Assembly (NCBI RefSeq): GCF_003781945.1
Contig: NZ_RJJW01000004.1
Coordinates: forward strand, 1-64,000
DNA length: 64,000 nucleotides
DNA from: Halorubrum sp. CSM-61
GTDB lineage: Archaea; Halobacteriota; Halobacteria; Halobacteriales; Haloferacaceae
Direction of reading: 5' to 3'
Shown: piece after piece, positions 34,754-43,008 of the stretch
How the letters are laid out: every line of letters begins with the position of its first letter
How positions within the stretch are numbered: position 1 is the first letter of the stretch
The notes under the pieces: generated by a model
Told to the model about the DNA's origin: nothing
Databases searched by the model: none
Seen by the model: the letters and a program-made list of their open reading frames with translations, nothing else
Made by a program: the position numbers and the translations under genes

Positions 34754-36124
34754 CTGTTTCTGAAGCCTGAGTTCTGTGGTGGAGCGGTTGTGCTGGGTGG
34801 TCTTGACGAGAAGATCGTCGACGAACCGACGGAGAGCTGTCGCTGTCGGCGGCGGCTGCCGCCGACGCGACAGCGTCGCCACTCCTGGCGGAGGCTAGCC
34901 CGGTCGGAGATTAGCGAGTAAACCGGTCGTCTGGTGGTCGGTTTGCGGGGACGGCCCGACGCGTCGCGAGGGCCGTCCACGCTGCCCGTTGAATCATGTT
35001 GATGAACTCCTTGAACGACCACTTCCAGAGGCGACGCCCTCCACGGCGGGGCGTCGCCACGTACTCCCAGTGTAAATACCGCCAGACGTTCTGTAACAAC
35101 AAGCTCACCACGACGTACAGCAGCCGTACGACCGGATTTTGTGTCGAGGTCGTCGCAATACTTTGCTCGGAGAGTCGGTAGCTGGCCTCGATACCAAAGC
35201 GTTTCGCGTAGTGGTATCGAGCGTCTCGTGGTGAATTGATGAACGGCGCGTCAGCGGCGTAGCCGTGACGCGCCACTCCATGTTCGTCGTACCGTCCGTT
35301 TTGGTACGTACAGTCGATGTAGACGGGAAACTCGACGGTCCAGCTGTGACCGTCGAGTTTCGCCGTCATGTCGTGTTGAATCACGCGACTCCAGCCTTCC
35401 GAGAGTTCTTGCTTGATCGTCTGTCCCCAGCGGACGATCGGCATGACGTAGGCGTGGTTGTGTGCCTGAAGCAGCGTCAAACACTTGCTGTCGTAGAATT
35501 CGCGGTCAAGAAAGACGGCCTTGACCTCGAGGTCAAGGCCGTCGAGGATACCGAGAAACTCTGCGAGGACACTGCTGGCGGTGTCGCCGTCTTCGAGACG
35601 GCGCACCGCCAGCGTGTAGCGTTTGTTCTTCACACGCGCGTAGAGTGTGGCGTAGGCGTGGAACGCAGTCGTTCCACGCTTCGCTTGTGAGTGATACAAG
35701 CCGTCTGTCCCATCTTCGTCGCCGTAGTAGGGCCGCAGGTGGAGGTCTGAAACGACCTCCACCTGCTGGGGAAGGACGTCGAGGACGTCCTTCTGAAGGA
35801 GCGCGTTTCCGACTTGTTCGAGCGTCTCAAGATCGAACTTGGTGCGGAGATGGTAGAGAACCGAATTTTCGTGGGGAGCATCTTCGCTTTTCTCACAGAG
35901 CGTTGAGACCGAGGTCCCGTCGGCGCACGCGCCGACGAGGACCTCGTAGATGTCTTCAGCATCGAGTTCAGCGTTTTCAGCGAGTGTGAGGGCAACTTCC
36001 TCGTCAAGGGAGTTGACGAGGAAGTTAAGAAGCTGGTCCTCGTGAATTTCACCGTCTGCTTGCTTGGTATTAGACACACCTTCAGCAAGCAGACGTCTCA
36101 ACTAACCGGCTTTGTGATGTACTG
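34726..36124 (-). mobile_element. Complete ISH3-family insertion sequence
   Basis: About 1.4 kb, bounded by imperfect 16-bp terminal inverted repeats: CAGTACCTCACAAAGC at 34726 and CAGTACATCACAAAGC read inward from 36124 on the other strand. It carries one transposase gene. The length matches ISH3/ISH27-type elements. The flanks (ATCAT to the left, AGTCT to the right) do not form a perfect direct repeat, so the copy may have recombined or its target duplication has decayed. Confidence 0.85.
34911..36077 (-). CDS. ISH3-family transposase
   Basis: A 388-residue DDE transposase of the haloarchaeal ISH3 family. It begins SNTKQADGEIHEDQLLNFLVN and has the conserved acidic residues in VVSDLHLRPYYGDEDGTDG, AVFLDREFYDSKCL and the Glu of KRFGIEASYRL. 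The C-terminal RRAVPANRPPDDRFTR is family-typical. I use the GTG at 36077 because family members start at this residue. An ATG at 36101 would add eight residues. It appears intact, so the IS may still be active. Confidence 0.92.
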   Translation of the reverse strand: MSNTKQADGEIHEDQLLNFLVNSLDEEVALTLAENAELDAEDIYEVLVGACADGTSVSTLCEKSEDAPHENSVLYHLRTKFDLETLEQVGNALLQKDVLDVLPQQVEVVSDLHLRPYYGDEDGTDGLYHSQAKRGTTAFHAYATLYARVKNKRYTLAVRRLEDGDTASSVLAEFLGILDGLDLEVKAVFLDREFYDSKCLTLLQAHNHAYVMPIVRWGQTIKQELSEGWSRVIQHDMTAKLDGHSWTVEFPVYIDCTYQNGRYDEHGVARHGYAADAPFINSPRDARYHYAKRFGIEASYRLSEQSIATTSTQNPVVRLLYVVVSLLLQNVWRYLHWEYVATPRRGGRRLWKWSFKEFINMIQRAAWTALATRRAVPANRPPDDRFTR

Positions 36125-36149
36125 AGTCTTCATCGCAGAGTCACCGGCA

Positions 36150-36300
36150 ACCACTTATAAGCGGGCGGCTGGGGCTTTGAAGGTGTTCTCCGTCACAGCG
36201 GCTGCAACGACGCATAGCCGAGCGGCTGGAGCTCTGGAGATGTTCTCCGCGCTAGTGCACCAATTTATAAGCGAGTGGCTGGAGCTTCGAAGACTCTCAT
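36150..36300 (+). repeat. Fragments of the dispersed hairpin element, in tandem
   Basis: The right-hand arm of the element is present three times in degenerate form: GGCTGGGGCTTTGAAGG at 36167, GGCTGGAGCTCTGGAGATG at 36224 and GGCTGGAGCTTCGAAGAC at 36277, two of them preceded by TTATAAGCG (about 36155 and 36265). The first and third units are about 110 bp apart. No complementary left arm is present, so the long stem cannot form here. The fragments directly adjoin the right end of the ISH3 copy. Confidence 0.7.
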
Positions 36301-36356
36301 AGCCACGAAAAGACCCGATCGGCGTATCAACCGACGAACCCGACTGACAGTTCTCC

Positions 36357-37565
36357 TTAAATCGCGCAGCCGACCTCGCGGTACATGTAGTGGGTCATCG
36401 CGTAGACGCCGAGGATGATCCCCGCGCCGGCGAGGAAGGAGTGCACCGACAGCAGCGCGATCCCCGAGAAGAGGTTCGCGATGTTGCAGCCGGCCGCGAG
36501 CCGCGAGCCGACGCCCATCAGGAGGCCGCCGATCGCGTAGTTCGGGACCCGGTTCAGCTTGGGCTTCCGGACGCGGAAGTCGCCGGAGGCGTACGCGGCG
36601 AGGAAGGAGCCGACGATCAGCGACGCGATCATCACCATGTCGATGGTCAGCGAGATGTTCCCGTCGCGGAACAGGATCGACCCCCAGTACTCGACGCTCG
36701 CCACGTCGAACCCGGCCCCGGCCAGCAGGTAGCCCGCCCAGCGCGCCTCGCTGCCGGTGATCGCCCAGTGGCCGTGCACGTAGAACCAGAGGCTCGCGAT
36801 GAGCGCCATCGCCACGCCCGCGGTCCGCGCGTCCCACGAGTCGCGGAGCCGGACTTTCAGGGGCCGGTCGTCGCCGCGAATCCCGCGGACGTATTCGACG
36901 GTCCCGTCGGCGATGCCGCGCAGTCCGAGCGAGACGGCCGAGAGCGTCCGGGAGGCGCCGATCGCCGCCTGCGCGCGGGTGTCGGCCTCCACGCCGGTTC
37001 CGCCCGAGGGGTCGTCGGGGAGCCGGCTCCGCCCCTTCACGAACGCGTACGCGAGGGTGCCGAGCGCGACGGCGCCGGCCCCGGTGAGCGCCGGAGAGAA
37101 GGGGAGCGAGAGGTACAGCGTCTGCCCCTGGAACGGGTTCAGCGTCTGGAAGTAGTACGTCTCGGCGACGGGGAACGCGAACGCGAAGAGGACGTAGCCG
37201 ACGAACATGAAGAAGAGTACGAGCCAGAACTGGACGTACCCCTGTCCGGCGCGGTAGAGGGTGCCGGACGCGCAGCCGCCGGCGAGGGTCATGCCGAGCC
37301 CGAAGACGAAGCCGCCGAACAGCGAGCCGAGCCCCCACGCGGGCGTCCAGAACCCGCGGAAGTAGCCGAACGTGGCCTGCACGCTCCAGAACACCGTCAT
37401 CACGGCGAGCCCGGCGAGCAGCCCCTTCAGCACGCGGGTGTCCTTGAACGCGACGAAGTCGCGGAAGGCGCTGACGAAGCAGAACCGCGCCTTCTGTAAC
37501 AGGACCCCGAACGACAAGCCGACCGCGATAGAGACGCCGACGTAGGCGACGGGCGACAGCAACAT
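36357..37565 (-). CDS. YeeE/YedE-type sulfur (thiosulfate) permease
   Basis: A 402-residue membrane protein with about nine helices in two homologous halves. Each half has the cysteine-bearing pore motifs of thiosulfate uptake proteins: KARFCF and GGCASGTLYRAGQG in the first, AAGCNIANLFSG in the second. In bacterial TsuA-type proteins thiosulfate passes along these cysteines. The linker between the halves (about 190-240) is polar. It is divergent from the sulfur-gene operon starting at 37720, sharing a 154-bp intergenic region with an inverted repeat. Confidence 0.88.
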   Translation of the reverse strand: MLLSPVAYVGVSIAVGLSFGVLLQKARFCFVSAFRDFVAFKDTRVLKGLLAGLAVMTVFWSVQATFGYFRGFWTPAWGLGSLFGGFVFGLGMTLAGGCASGTLYRAGQGYVQFWLVLFFMFVGYVLFAFAFPVAETYYFQTLNPFQGQTLYLSLPFSPALTGAGAVALGTLAYAFVKGRSRLPDDPSGGTGVEADTRAQAAIGASRTLSAVSLGLRGIADGTVEYVRGIRGDDRPLKVRLRDSWDARTAGVAMALIASLWFYVHGHWAITGSEARWAGYLLAGAGFDVASVEYWGSILFRDGNISLTIDMVMIASLIVGSFLAAYASGDFRVRKPKLNRVPNYAIGGLLMGVGSRLAAGCNIANLFSGIALLSVHSFLAGAGIILGVYAMTHYMYREVGCAI

Positions 37566-37644
37566 TACCGGATCTCACGCTCCCGCACGTAAAGCGTCGC
37601 TGGAGACGGTAACGGCTCCCTCGTGTCGGAGAATGGCGCATCAT

Positions 37645-37670
37645 TTGCCCCTACGTAACACACGGGGCAA
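37645..37670. promoter_or_regulatory. Inverted repeat between divergent sulfur genes
   Basis: TTGCCCC (37645-37651) and GGGGCAA (37664-37670) are perfectly complementary, separated by 12 nt. The site lies between the divergent permease (start 37565) and lipoprotein (start 37720) genes, about 60-90 bp from each start. This suits an operator for a dimeric regulator controlling both. Confidence 0.55.
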
Positions 37671-37719
37671 CGAACGGGGAGGCCGAGGAGCCTTTAGCCG
37701 TGAGACGCGTTCCGTGGGT

Positions 37720-39102
37720 ATGAGCGAGGACTGCTGTTGCGGGACGACCGACGCGGATTCGCGTCCCTCGGGGGCCGACGCGGATCCCGGCTCCGCGAAG
37801 GGGAAGGCGAACCCCCGTCCCGCGAAGGGGAGCGATCTGGCGAACGACGACCGCCGGAACCCCTTCGCGGAGGGGATCGACCGGCGGCGCCTGCTCCAGG
37901 CGTCCGGGACCGTCGGCGCGACGACCGCGCTGGCGGGCTGTTCCGGCGGGGGCGGCGGGGACGGCGCCGACCCCGAACCGACGATGTTCGTGTTCAACAA
38001 CGGGGACCGGACCGTCAGCGTGATCGACACCGAGTCGGACGAGCTGCTCACCTCCGCGTTCCTCGGGACGACCGCCTCGTTCCCGGCCAACCAGTACTCG
38101 ACCGGGATCGACGCCGACCACGACGTGCTCTGGCTCAACGTCTCCGGCGGCGTCCGCGGTATCGACCAGCGAACCCTTGAGGAGGTCGCCTTCGTCGAGA
38201 CCGGCTACGGCCCGAACTACCCGAACGTCACTCCCGACGGGAACCACCTGCTGATCGCCTCGGGCGGAACCACCGGGATGGAGCCCGAGGGCGACGAGAA
38301 CCACGCCATCTTCCGCGTCGACGCCGACCGCGACAGCGAGACCTTCGGCGAGGTGACCGCGGAGATAGAGACCGGCTACGTCGGCCCCTGCGACATGACG
38401 CTCGGGCCCGACGGCGACTACGCGTTCGTCGTCGACGTGGCCGACGAGTCGATCCGCGTGCTGAGCGTCGACCCGTTCGAGACCGTCGCCCGCGTCGGCT
38501 CGGGAGAGCCGGTCACCGAGGGGAACGTCCTCCCCTTCATGTGTACCGCCGCGTTCGACGGGGAGTACGTCCTCGTCGAGAACGGGGAAGGGACGCTGGG
38601 CGGCGAGCCGGAGGTGCCCCGCGAGGGCTCCGAGAGCCTCTGGGACGTCTCCGACCCCGAGAACCCCGAGGAGGTCGGGAAGATCACCCGCGACGACGGG
38701 CTTCCCGGCGCGCCGATCACGAGCGAGGTGTCCCCGGACAACGAGGCCGCCTACCTCCTCATCCCCGGCGAGGGCGTCGGCGTGATCGACTTGGAGAGCT
38801 TCGAGTACGAGACGACGCTGGACGTGGGCGGAAGCAGCATCTCCGCGTCGTGGGGCCCGAACCGCGAGAAGCTGTACGTCCCCGTGCAGGACGCCAATCA
38901 GGTCGCCGTCGTCGAGCACGCGAGCCGTGAGGTCACGGAGACGATCGACGTCGGCGAGGCGCCCACGGGAGCCGCCGCCGGCACCGTCCGCCCGGAGGGC
39001 GACGCGGTGTCGCGGGTACAGGCGTCGCTCGCCTCGCTCGGGATCACCTTCGGCGAGATGGAGGCGTCGTGGTGTATGGACGACCACTGCTACTGCGGAT
39101 GA
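37720..39102 (+). CDS. Tat lipoprotein beta-propeller with Cys-rich ends
   Basis: A 460-residue protein. A long N-region starts with SEDCCCG (Cys5-7). The Tat motif RRRLL is at 55-59 and the lipobox LAGC gives lipidated Cys74. Residues about 85-435 are a YVTN/YncE-type seven-bladed beta-propeller (VSVIDTESDELL, TPDGNHLLIASGG, LGPDGDYAFVVDVAD). The C-terminus is WCMDDHCYCG (451-460) with three cysteines. It is probably attached to the outer face of the membrane. It is the first gene of a coupled three-gene operon beside a thiosulfate-type permease, so a role in binding sulfur compounds or metal is likely but unproven. CTTTAG at 37692-37697 is a plausible TATA element. Confidence 0.8.
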   Translation: MSEDCCCGTTDADSRPSGADADPGSAKGKANPRPAKGSDLANDDRRNPFAEGIDRRRLLQASGTVGATTALAGCSGGGGGDGADPEPTMFVFNNGDRTVSVIDTESDELLTSAFLGTTASFPANQYSTGIDADHDVLWLNVSGGVRGIDQRTLEEVAFVETGYGPNYPNVTPDGNHLLIASGGTTGMEPEGDENHAIFRVDADRDSETFGEVTAEIETGYVGPCDMTLGPDGDYAFVVDVADESIRVLSVDPFETVARVGSGEPVTEGNVLPFMCTAAFDGEYVLVENGEGTLGGEPEVPREGSESLWDVSDPENPEEVGKITRDDGLPGAPITSEVSPDNEAAYLLIPGEGVGVIDLESFEYETTLDVGGSSISASWGPNREKLYVPVQDANQVAVVEHASREVTETIDVGEAPTGAAAGTVRPEGDAVSRVQASLASLGITFGEMEASWCMDDHCYCG

Positions 39103-40199
39103 CGGGAAAGCATTCGAACGGTGACGGCGACGAGGGCGACTCCACCGAGAACGCCGACTCCACCGAGAACGCCACCCGCCGCGGCCTCCTGCGCGCGGCG
39201 GCGGGCGCGACCGTCGCGGGCGCGGCGAGCACGGCCGGCTGTCTCGGCGTGACGACCCCCGCCGACGTGGCGGCGCAGAACGAGGTGTCGGGGAACGTGG
39301 GCCACTTCGTCGGACCGAGCTGGCTCGCCGACAACCGCGAGGACACCGTCGTCCTCGACGCGCGCGACGCGGAGCGATTCCGCGAGGAGCGCATCTACCG
39401 CGCCCGACGCGTGCCGTTCGACGCGGTCACGGCCCGCGAGTCGATCGACGAGGGCGACGTTCCCGACGCCGACGCGATCGCGTCCGCGTTCGGCGAGATC
39501 GGCGTGGCGCCGGACGACGACGTGCTCGTCTACGGCGCGAGCGTCGGGTCGCGGGTCACCCGCGTCGCGTTCGCGCTCGCCGCGGTCGGCCACGAGGGGT
39601 CGATCCGCGTCCTCAACGGCGGACTCTCGGCCTGGAACGGTCGCCTCGGAACGGGGTCGCGAGACCGGGTCTCGCCGACCGACTACGAGCCGGAGCGGAA
39701 CGACTCGGCGTGGGTCACCCACGAGTGGCTCGCCGACCGCGTCGGCACGTTCAACGCGGACGGTCCGGGGCTCGTCGACGTGCGCGTGCCGGAGGCGTAC
39801 CTCGCCGCCGCAGGCTCCGACCTTCTGAACGAGGACCACGACCGCCACGGCCACCTCCCCGGCGCGGTCGACGTGCACTGGGTCGGGAACGTCGACGGCC
39901 GGCGGATGACCGACCCCGGCCGGCTCGTCCAGCTGTACGAGGTCGACGCCGAGCTGGACCGGAGCGGGACCGTCGTCGTCTACGGCGACGACAACGTGGA
40001 CCCGACCTCGACGTGGCTGACGCTGAAGGCGATCGGCTTCGAGGACGTGCGCCTGTACGACGGCGGCTTCGGCGAGTGGGCGAACGTCGACGGCGACCGC
40101 GGGCGGTACCCGGTCGAGACGGCGACGAACGTCGTGGTCGAGACGGACGGGAGCGTCGGCGGCGACGGCGACGGCGGCGACTTCTCCTGTACTGGATGA
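39099..40199 (+). CDS. Exported rhodanese-like lipoprotein lacking active-site Cys
   Basis: A 366-residue protein with a Tat signal (RRGLLRAAAG, 27-36) and lipobox STAGC (Cys48). Two rhodanese domains follow: about 75-185 (VVLDARDAERFREERIYRARRVPFD) and about 200-345 (GLVDVRVPEAYLA, HLPGAVDVHW, YDGGFGEWANV). At the loop where rhodaneses carry the catalytic Cys, the domains read YGASVGSRV and YGDDNVDPTST. Apart from lipidated Cys48 the only cysteine is Cys364 in the C-terminal FSCTG. The persulfide chemistry therefore cannot follow the standard route. Its start overlaps the upstream stop by 4 bp and its end overlaps the next gene by 4 bp. Confidence 0.85.
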   Translation: MTGKHSNGDGDEGDSTENADSTENATRRGLLRAAAGATVAGAASTAGCLGVTTPADVAAQNEVSGNVGHFVGPSWLADNREDTVVLDARDAERFREERIYRARRVPFDAVTARESIDEGDVPDADAIASAFGEIGVAPDDDVLVYGASVGSRVTRVAFALAAVGHEGSIRVLNGGLSAWNGRLGTGSRDRVSPTDYEPERNDSAWVTHEWLADRVGTFNADGPGLVDVRVPEAYLAAAGSDLLNEDHDRHGHLPGAVDVHWVGNVDGRRMTDPGRLVQLYEVDAELDRSGTVVVYGDDNVDPTSTWLTLKAIGFEDVRLYDGGFGEWANVDGDRGRYPVETATNVVVETDGSVGGDGDGGDFSCTG

Positions 40200-41200
40200 C
40201 TTCGTCCATCGACCGCGTCCTCGCGGTTCCGTGCGAGGGCGACGACCTGCTGGCCCTGTTCGCGCTCGATACGGGGGACCGGCTCGGCGAGGTCCCGGTC
40301 GGGAGCCATCCGGTCCACGCGACGACGTGCCGCGGGCGGACCGTCGTCGCCACCATGGGCGAGCGGGCCGTCACCGCGGTCGGCTCGGGCGGAGAGGTGA
40401 CGAGGGTCGAGACCGGCGTGTTGGGGCCCTCGCACTTCGCGACCGCGAACGGGGAGCTGTACGTCTCCTGTTCCGCCGGCGACGCCCTCGCGGTCATCGA
40501 TCCCGAGCGCCTGACGCTCGTCGACCGCGTCGCCGTCGGCGCGGAGCCGCACGAGATCGCCGTCTCTCCCGACGGCGACCGGCTCTACTCCGGGAGCCGC
40601 CGCGAGGGCGTCGTCGACGTGGTGGACACCGAGAGCCGCGAGCGGATCGGCGCGATCGACGCCGGGCCGGACGCCCGCGTGCAGGGCGTCGCGGTCTCGC
40701 CGAACGGGGAGCGCGGGTACGCTGTCGACCAACGGGGCGCCCGCGTGGTCGCCTTCGATCCCGGGGGAGACGCCGGGTCGCTCTCCGACGGAGAACCGAT
40801 CCGCCGCGAGGCCGCGGTCGGCGCCGACCCGTACGACCTCGTCGCGACCGCGGACCGCGTGTTCGTCCCCGGCCGCGGCGACGGGGTCGTCCACGAGTTC
40901 GACCGGGACTTGGAGCCGATCGCGGTCCACGAAGGGTTCTCGCGCCCCGTCGACGTCTTCGAGGTCGCCGGCGAGCGGTGGGTGCTCGACGCGGCCGCCG
41001 CCCGCCTCCGGTCGCTCGACGGCGCGGTCGTCGAGACGGCGGCGCCGGGACTGGTCGCGACGCCCGTCGGCGGAGCGGGAGACGGGCGGCTCGCCGTCTC
41101 GCACTACGACGACGACCGCGTCTCCCTCGTCGACGTCGACTCCGGGACCGTCTGGACCGCGGAGTCGCCGGCGTACCCGTTCGGGTCGGTCGTGGTCTGA
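40196..41200 (+). CDS. Cytoplasmic YVTN-type beta-propeller protein
   Basis: A 334-residue beta-propeller without a signal peptide. Repeated blades include VAVGAEPHEIAVSPDGDRLYSGS and GVAVSPNGERGYAVDQRGARVVAF. It contains three cysteines, at VPCEGDD, ATTCRGR and YVSCSAG. Its ATG overlaps the rhodanese-like gene's stop by 4 bp, so the three genes are translated as a unit: two exported lipoproteins and one apparently intracellular propeller. The function is unknown; an adaptor or sulfur-binding role is suggested only by the context. Confidence 0.8.
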   Translation: MTSSIDRVLAVPCEGDDLLALFALDTGDRLGEVPVGSHPVHATTCRGRTVVATMGERAVTAVGSGGEVTRVETGVLGPSHFATANGELYVSCSAGDALAVIDPERLTLVDRVAVGAEPHEIAVSPDGDRLYSGSRREGVVDVVDTESRERIGAIDAGPDARVQGVAVSPNGERGYAVDQRGARVVAFDPGGDAGSLSDGEPIRREAAVGADPYDLVATADRVFVPGRGDGVVHEFDRDLEPIAVHEGFSRPVDVFEVAGERWVLDAAAARLRSLDGAVVETAAPGLVATPVGGAGDGRLAVSHYDDDRVSLVDVDSGTVWTAESPAYPFGSVVV

Positions 41201-41218
41201 TCGGTCGCGGTCCGACGG

Positions 41219-41361
41219 GCGGTGATCCGACCGTCACCGACGAGCACGGCCGCGACCGCTACGAGGCGACGGACACGGTCGAGGGCGCGACCGTCGGCCG
41301 CTTCCCGGACCTCTACGAGGCGCTGGGCGAGGTCGGCGTCGACCACGTGACCACGCTCTGA
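41219..41361 (+). other. Coding-like stretch with no start codon
   Basis: The frame ending at 41361 reads as acidic, haloarchaeal-type protein over about 45 residues (TDEHGRDRYEATDTVEGATV, then GRFPDLYEALGEVGVDHVTTL). There is no in-frame ATG, GTG or TTG between the previous stop region and this stretch; only CTG is available. It may be the remnant of a degraded gene, a frameshifted extension of the propeller, or a small protein with a non-standard start. Confidence 0.35.
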
Positions 41362-41462
41362 GACCGTCCGCGTCCCCGCGGCTCGGTGCGAGTCCCCGCG
41401 GCTCGGTGCGAGCCCCGCACGTCGGCCGGAGCTTCATGCCTCCGGGCGTGCTTTGGAGACGC

Positions 41463-42926
41463 ATGCAGGAGTACGACTTCCTCGTCATCGGCTCGGGATC
41501 GGGACTGGACGTGGCGAACGCGATGGCCGGCCGGGGGAACTCGGTCGCGGTCGTCGAGGAGGGGCGGCTCGGCGGCACGTGTCTCAACCGCGGCTGTATC
41601 CCCTCGAAGCGGCTCCTCTATCACGCCGACGTGATGGAGACGATCGAGCGGGCCGGGGAGTTCGAGATCGACGCCGAGGTGACCGACGTCGACTTCGCGG
41701 AGATCGTCCGGAAGGTGAACGAGGACGTCTCGGAGAGCTCCGAGTCGATCCGGCGGGGGCTGGAGTCCTCGGACGCCCACGACCTGTTCTCGGGAACCGG
41801 GCAGTTCGTCGACGACCGCACGGTCGAGGTCGTCGACGGCGACGACGAGGGCGCCGCGCTGCGGGCCGACACCGTCCTGATCGCCACCGGCACGCGTCCC
41901 TCGATCCCGCCGATAGAGGGGATCGAGGAGGTGGACCACCTCACGAGCACGGAGGCGCTCCGGCTGGAGGAGCCGCCGGACCGCCTCGTGATCGTCGGCG
42001 GCGGATACATCGCGGCCGAACTCGGCCACTTCTTCGATACCTTCGGCAGCGACGTGACGATCGTCGGCCGACGCGAGCACCTCCTCCCGGAGGCGGACGC
42101 GGAGGTCGGCGAGGCGTTCACCGACCGGTACGCCGACCGGTTCGACGTGTACGCCGGCTACGAGGCCGTCGCGGCCGACGAGGATGACGGCGAGGTGACG
42201 GTCGAGGCCCGGCCGTACCCCGAGGCCGACTCGGTCCGCGCGGGCGGGGAGACGGTCGGTGCGCCCGACGAGGCCGAGGACGTGACCGTCACCGGCGACG
42301 AACTGCTCGTCGCGACGGGCCGCCGACCGAACACGGATATGCTGAACCTCGACGCTACGGGCGTGGAGACCGACGTGAACGGCTTCGTCGAGACCGACGA
42401 GTACCTGCGAACCGACGCGGAGGGCGTGTGGGCGCTCGGCGACGTGGTCGGCGAGTACCTGCTGAAACACAGCGCGAACCACGAGGCGAAGGCCGTGGTC
42501 CGGAACCTGCTCGGCGACGAGCCGGAGCCGGTCGACTACTCGGCGATGCCGTTCGCGGTGTTCGCCTCGCCCGAGGTAGCGGGGGTCGGCGCGCGCGAGC
42601 GGGACCTCCGAGAGGCCGACGCCGAGTACGCCACCCGCACCTACGCGTACGACGAGACGGCCCGCGGGAGTGCGATGCACGCCGACGGCTTCGTGAAGGT
42701 GCTCATCGATCTGGACGGCGAGATCGAGGGCTGTCACGTCGTCGGTCCCGAGGCGTCGAACCTGATCGAGGAGGTCGTCGTCGCGATGACCGCGGGCTCG
42801 GGGACCGTCGCGGACATTCGCGACGCGGTCCACATCCACCCCGCGCTCTCAGAAGTGGTCGATCGGGCCTTCTCGGGTCAGTTCTCGCGGGGCGGCGGCG
42901 GACACGATCACAACCACCACTCGTGA
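41463..42926 (+). CDS. FAD-dependent pyridine nucleotide-disulfide oxidoreductase
   Basis: A 487-residue flavoprotein of the dihydrolipoamide dehydrogenase/mercuric reductase/mycothione reductase family. FAD-binding VIGSGSGLDVA, redox-active disulfide Cys40/Cys45 (GGTCLNRGCIPSK), NAD(P)-binding VIVGGGYIAAELGHFF and the dimer-interface HIHPALSEV (His-Glu catalytic pair) are all present. The His-rich tail (GGGGHDHNHHS) could bind metal. No lipoate-dependent complex genes adjoin it. Given the sulfur cluster on both sides, a thiol or persulfide disulfide reductase role is plausible; gamma-glutamylcystine reductase is an alternative. Confidence 0.85.
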   Translation: MQEYDFLVIGSGSGLDVANAMAGRGNSVAVVEEGRLGGTCLNRGCIPSKRLLYHADVMETIERAGEFEIDAEVTDVDFAEIVRKVNEDVSESSESIRRGLESSDAHDLFSGTGQFVDDRTVEVVDGDDEGAALRADTVLIATGTRPSIPPIEGIEEVDHLTSTEALRLEEPPDRLVIVGGGYIAAELGHFFDTFGSDVTIVGRREHLLPEADAEVGEAFTDRYADRFDVYAGYEAVAADEDDGEVTVEARPYPEADSVRAGGETVGAPDEAEDVTVTGDELLVATGRRPNTDMLNLDATGVETDVNGFVETDEYLRTDAEGVWALGDVVGEYLLKHSANHEAKAVVRNLLGDEPEPVDYSAMPFAVFASPEVAGVGARERDLREADAEYATRTYAYDETARGSAMHADGFVKVLIDLDGEIEGCHVVGPEASNLIEEVVVAMTAGSGTVADIRDAVHIHPALSEVVDRAFSGQFSRGGGGHDHNHHS

Positions 42927-43008
42927 TACGTCACCGCATACCGAATCGGCGTCCCGGACACACACCCGCGGGTGGGTTTTGTAGGGGTGACGCTTATAAG
43001 CGAACACG

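Noticed and set aside
34718-36130. Target-site duplication of the ISH3 copy (AGTATCAT versus AGTCTTCAT)
   Set aside because: Similarity is partial and of unequal length, so I do not claim a duplication.
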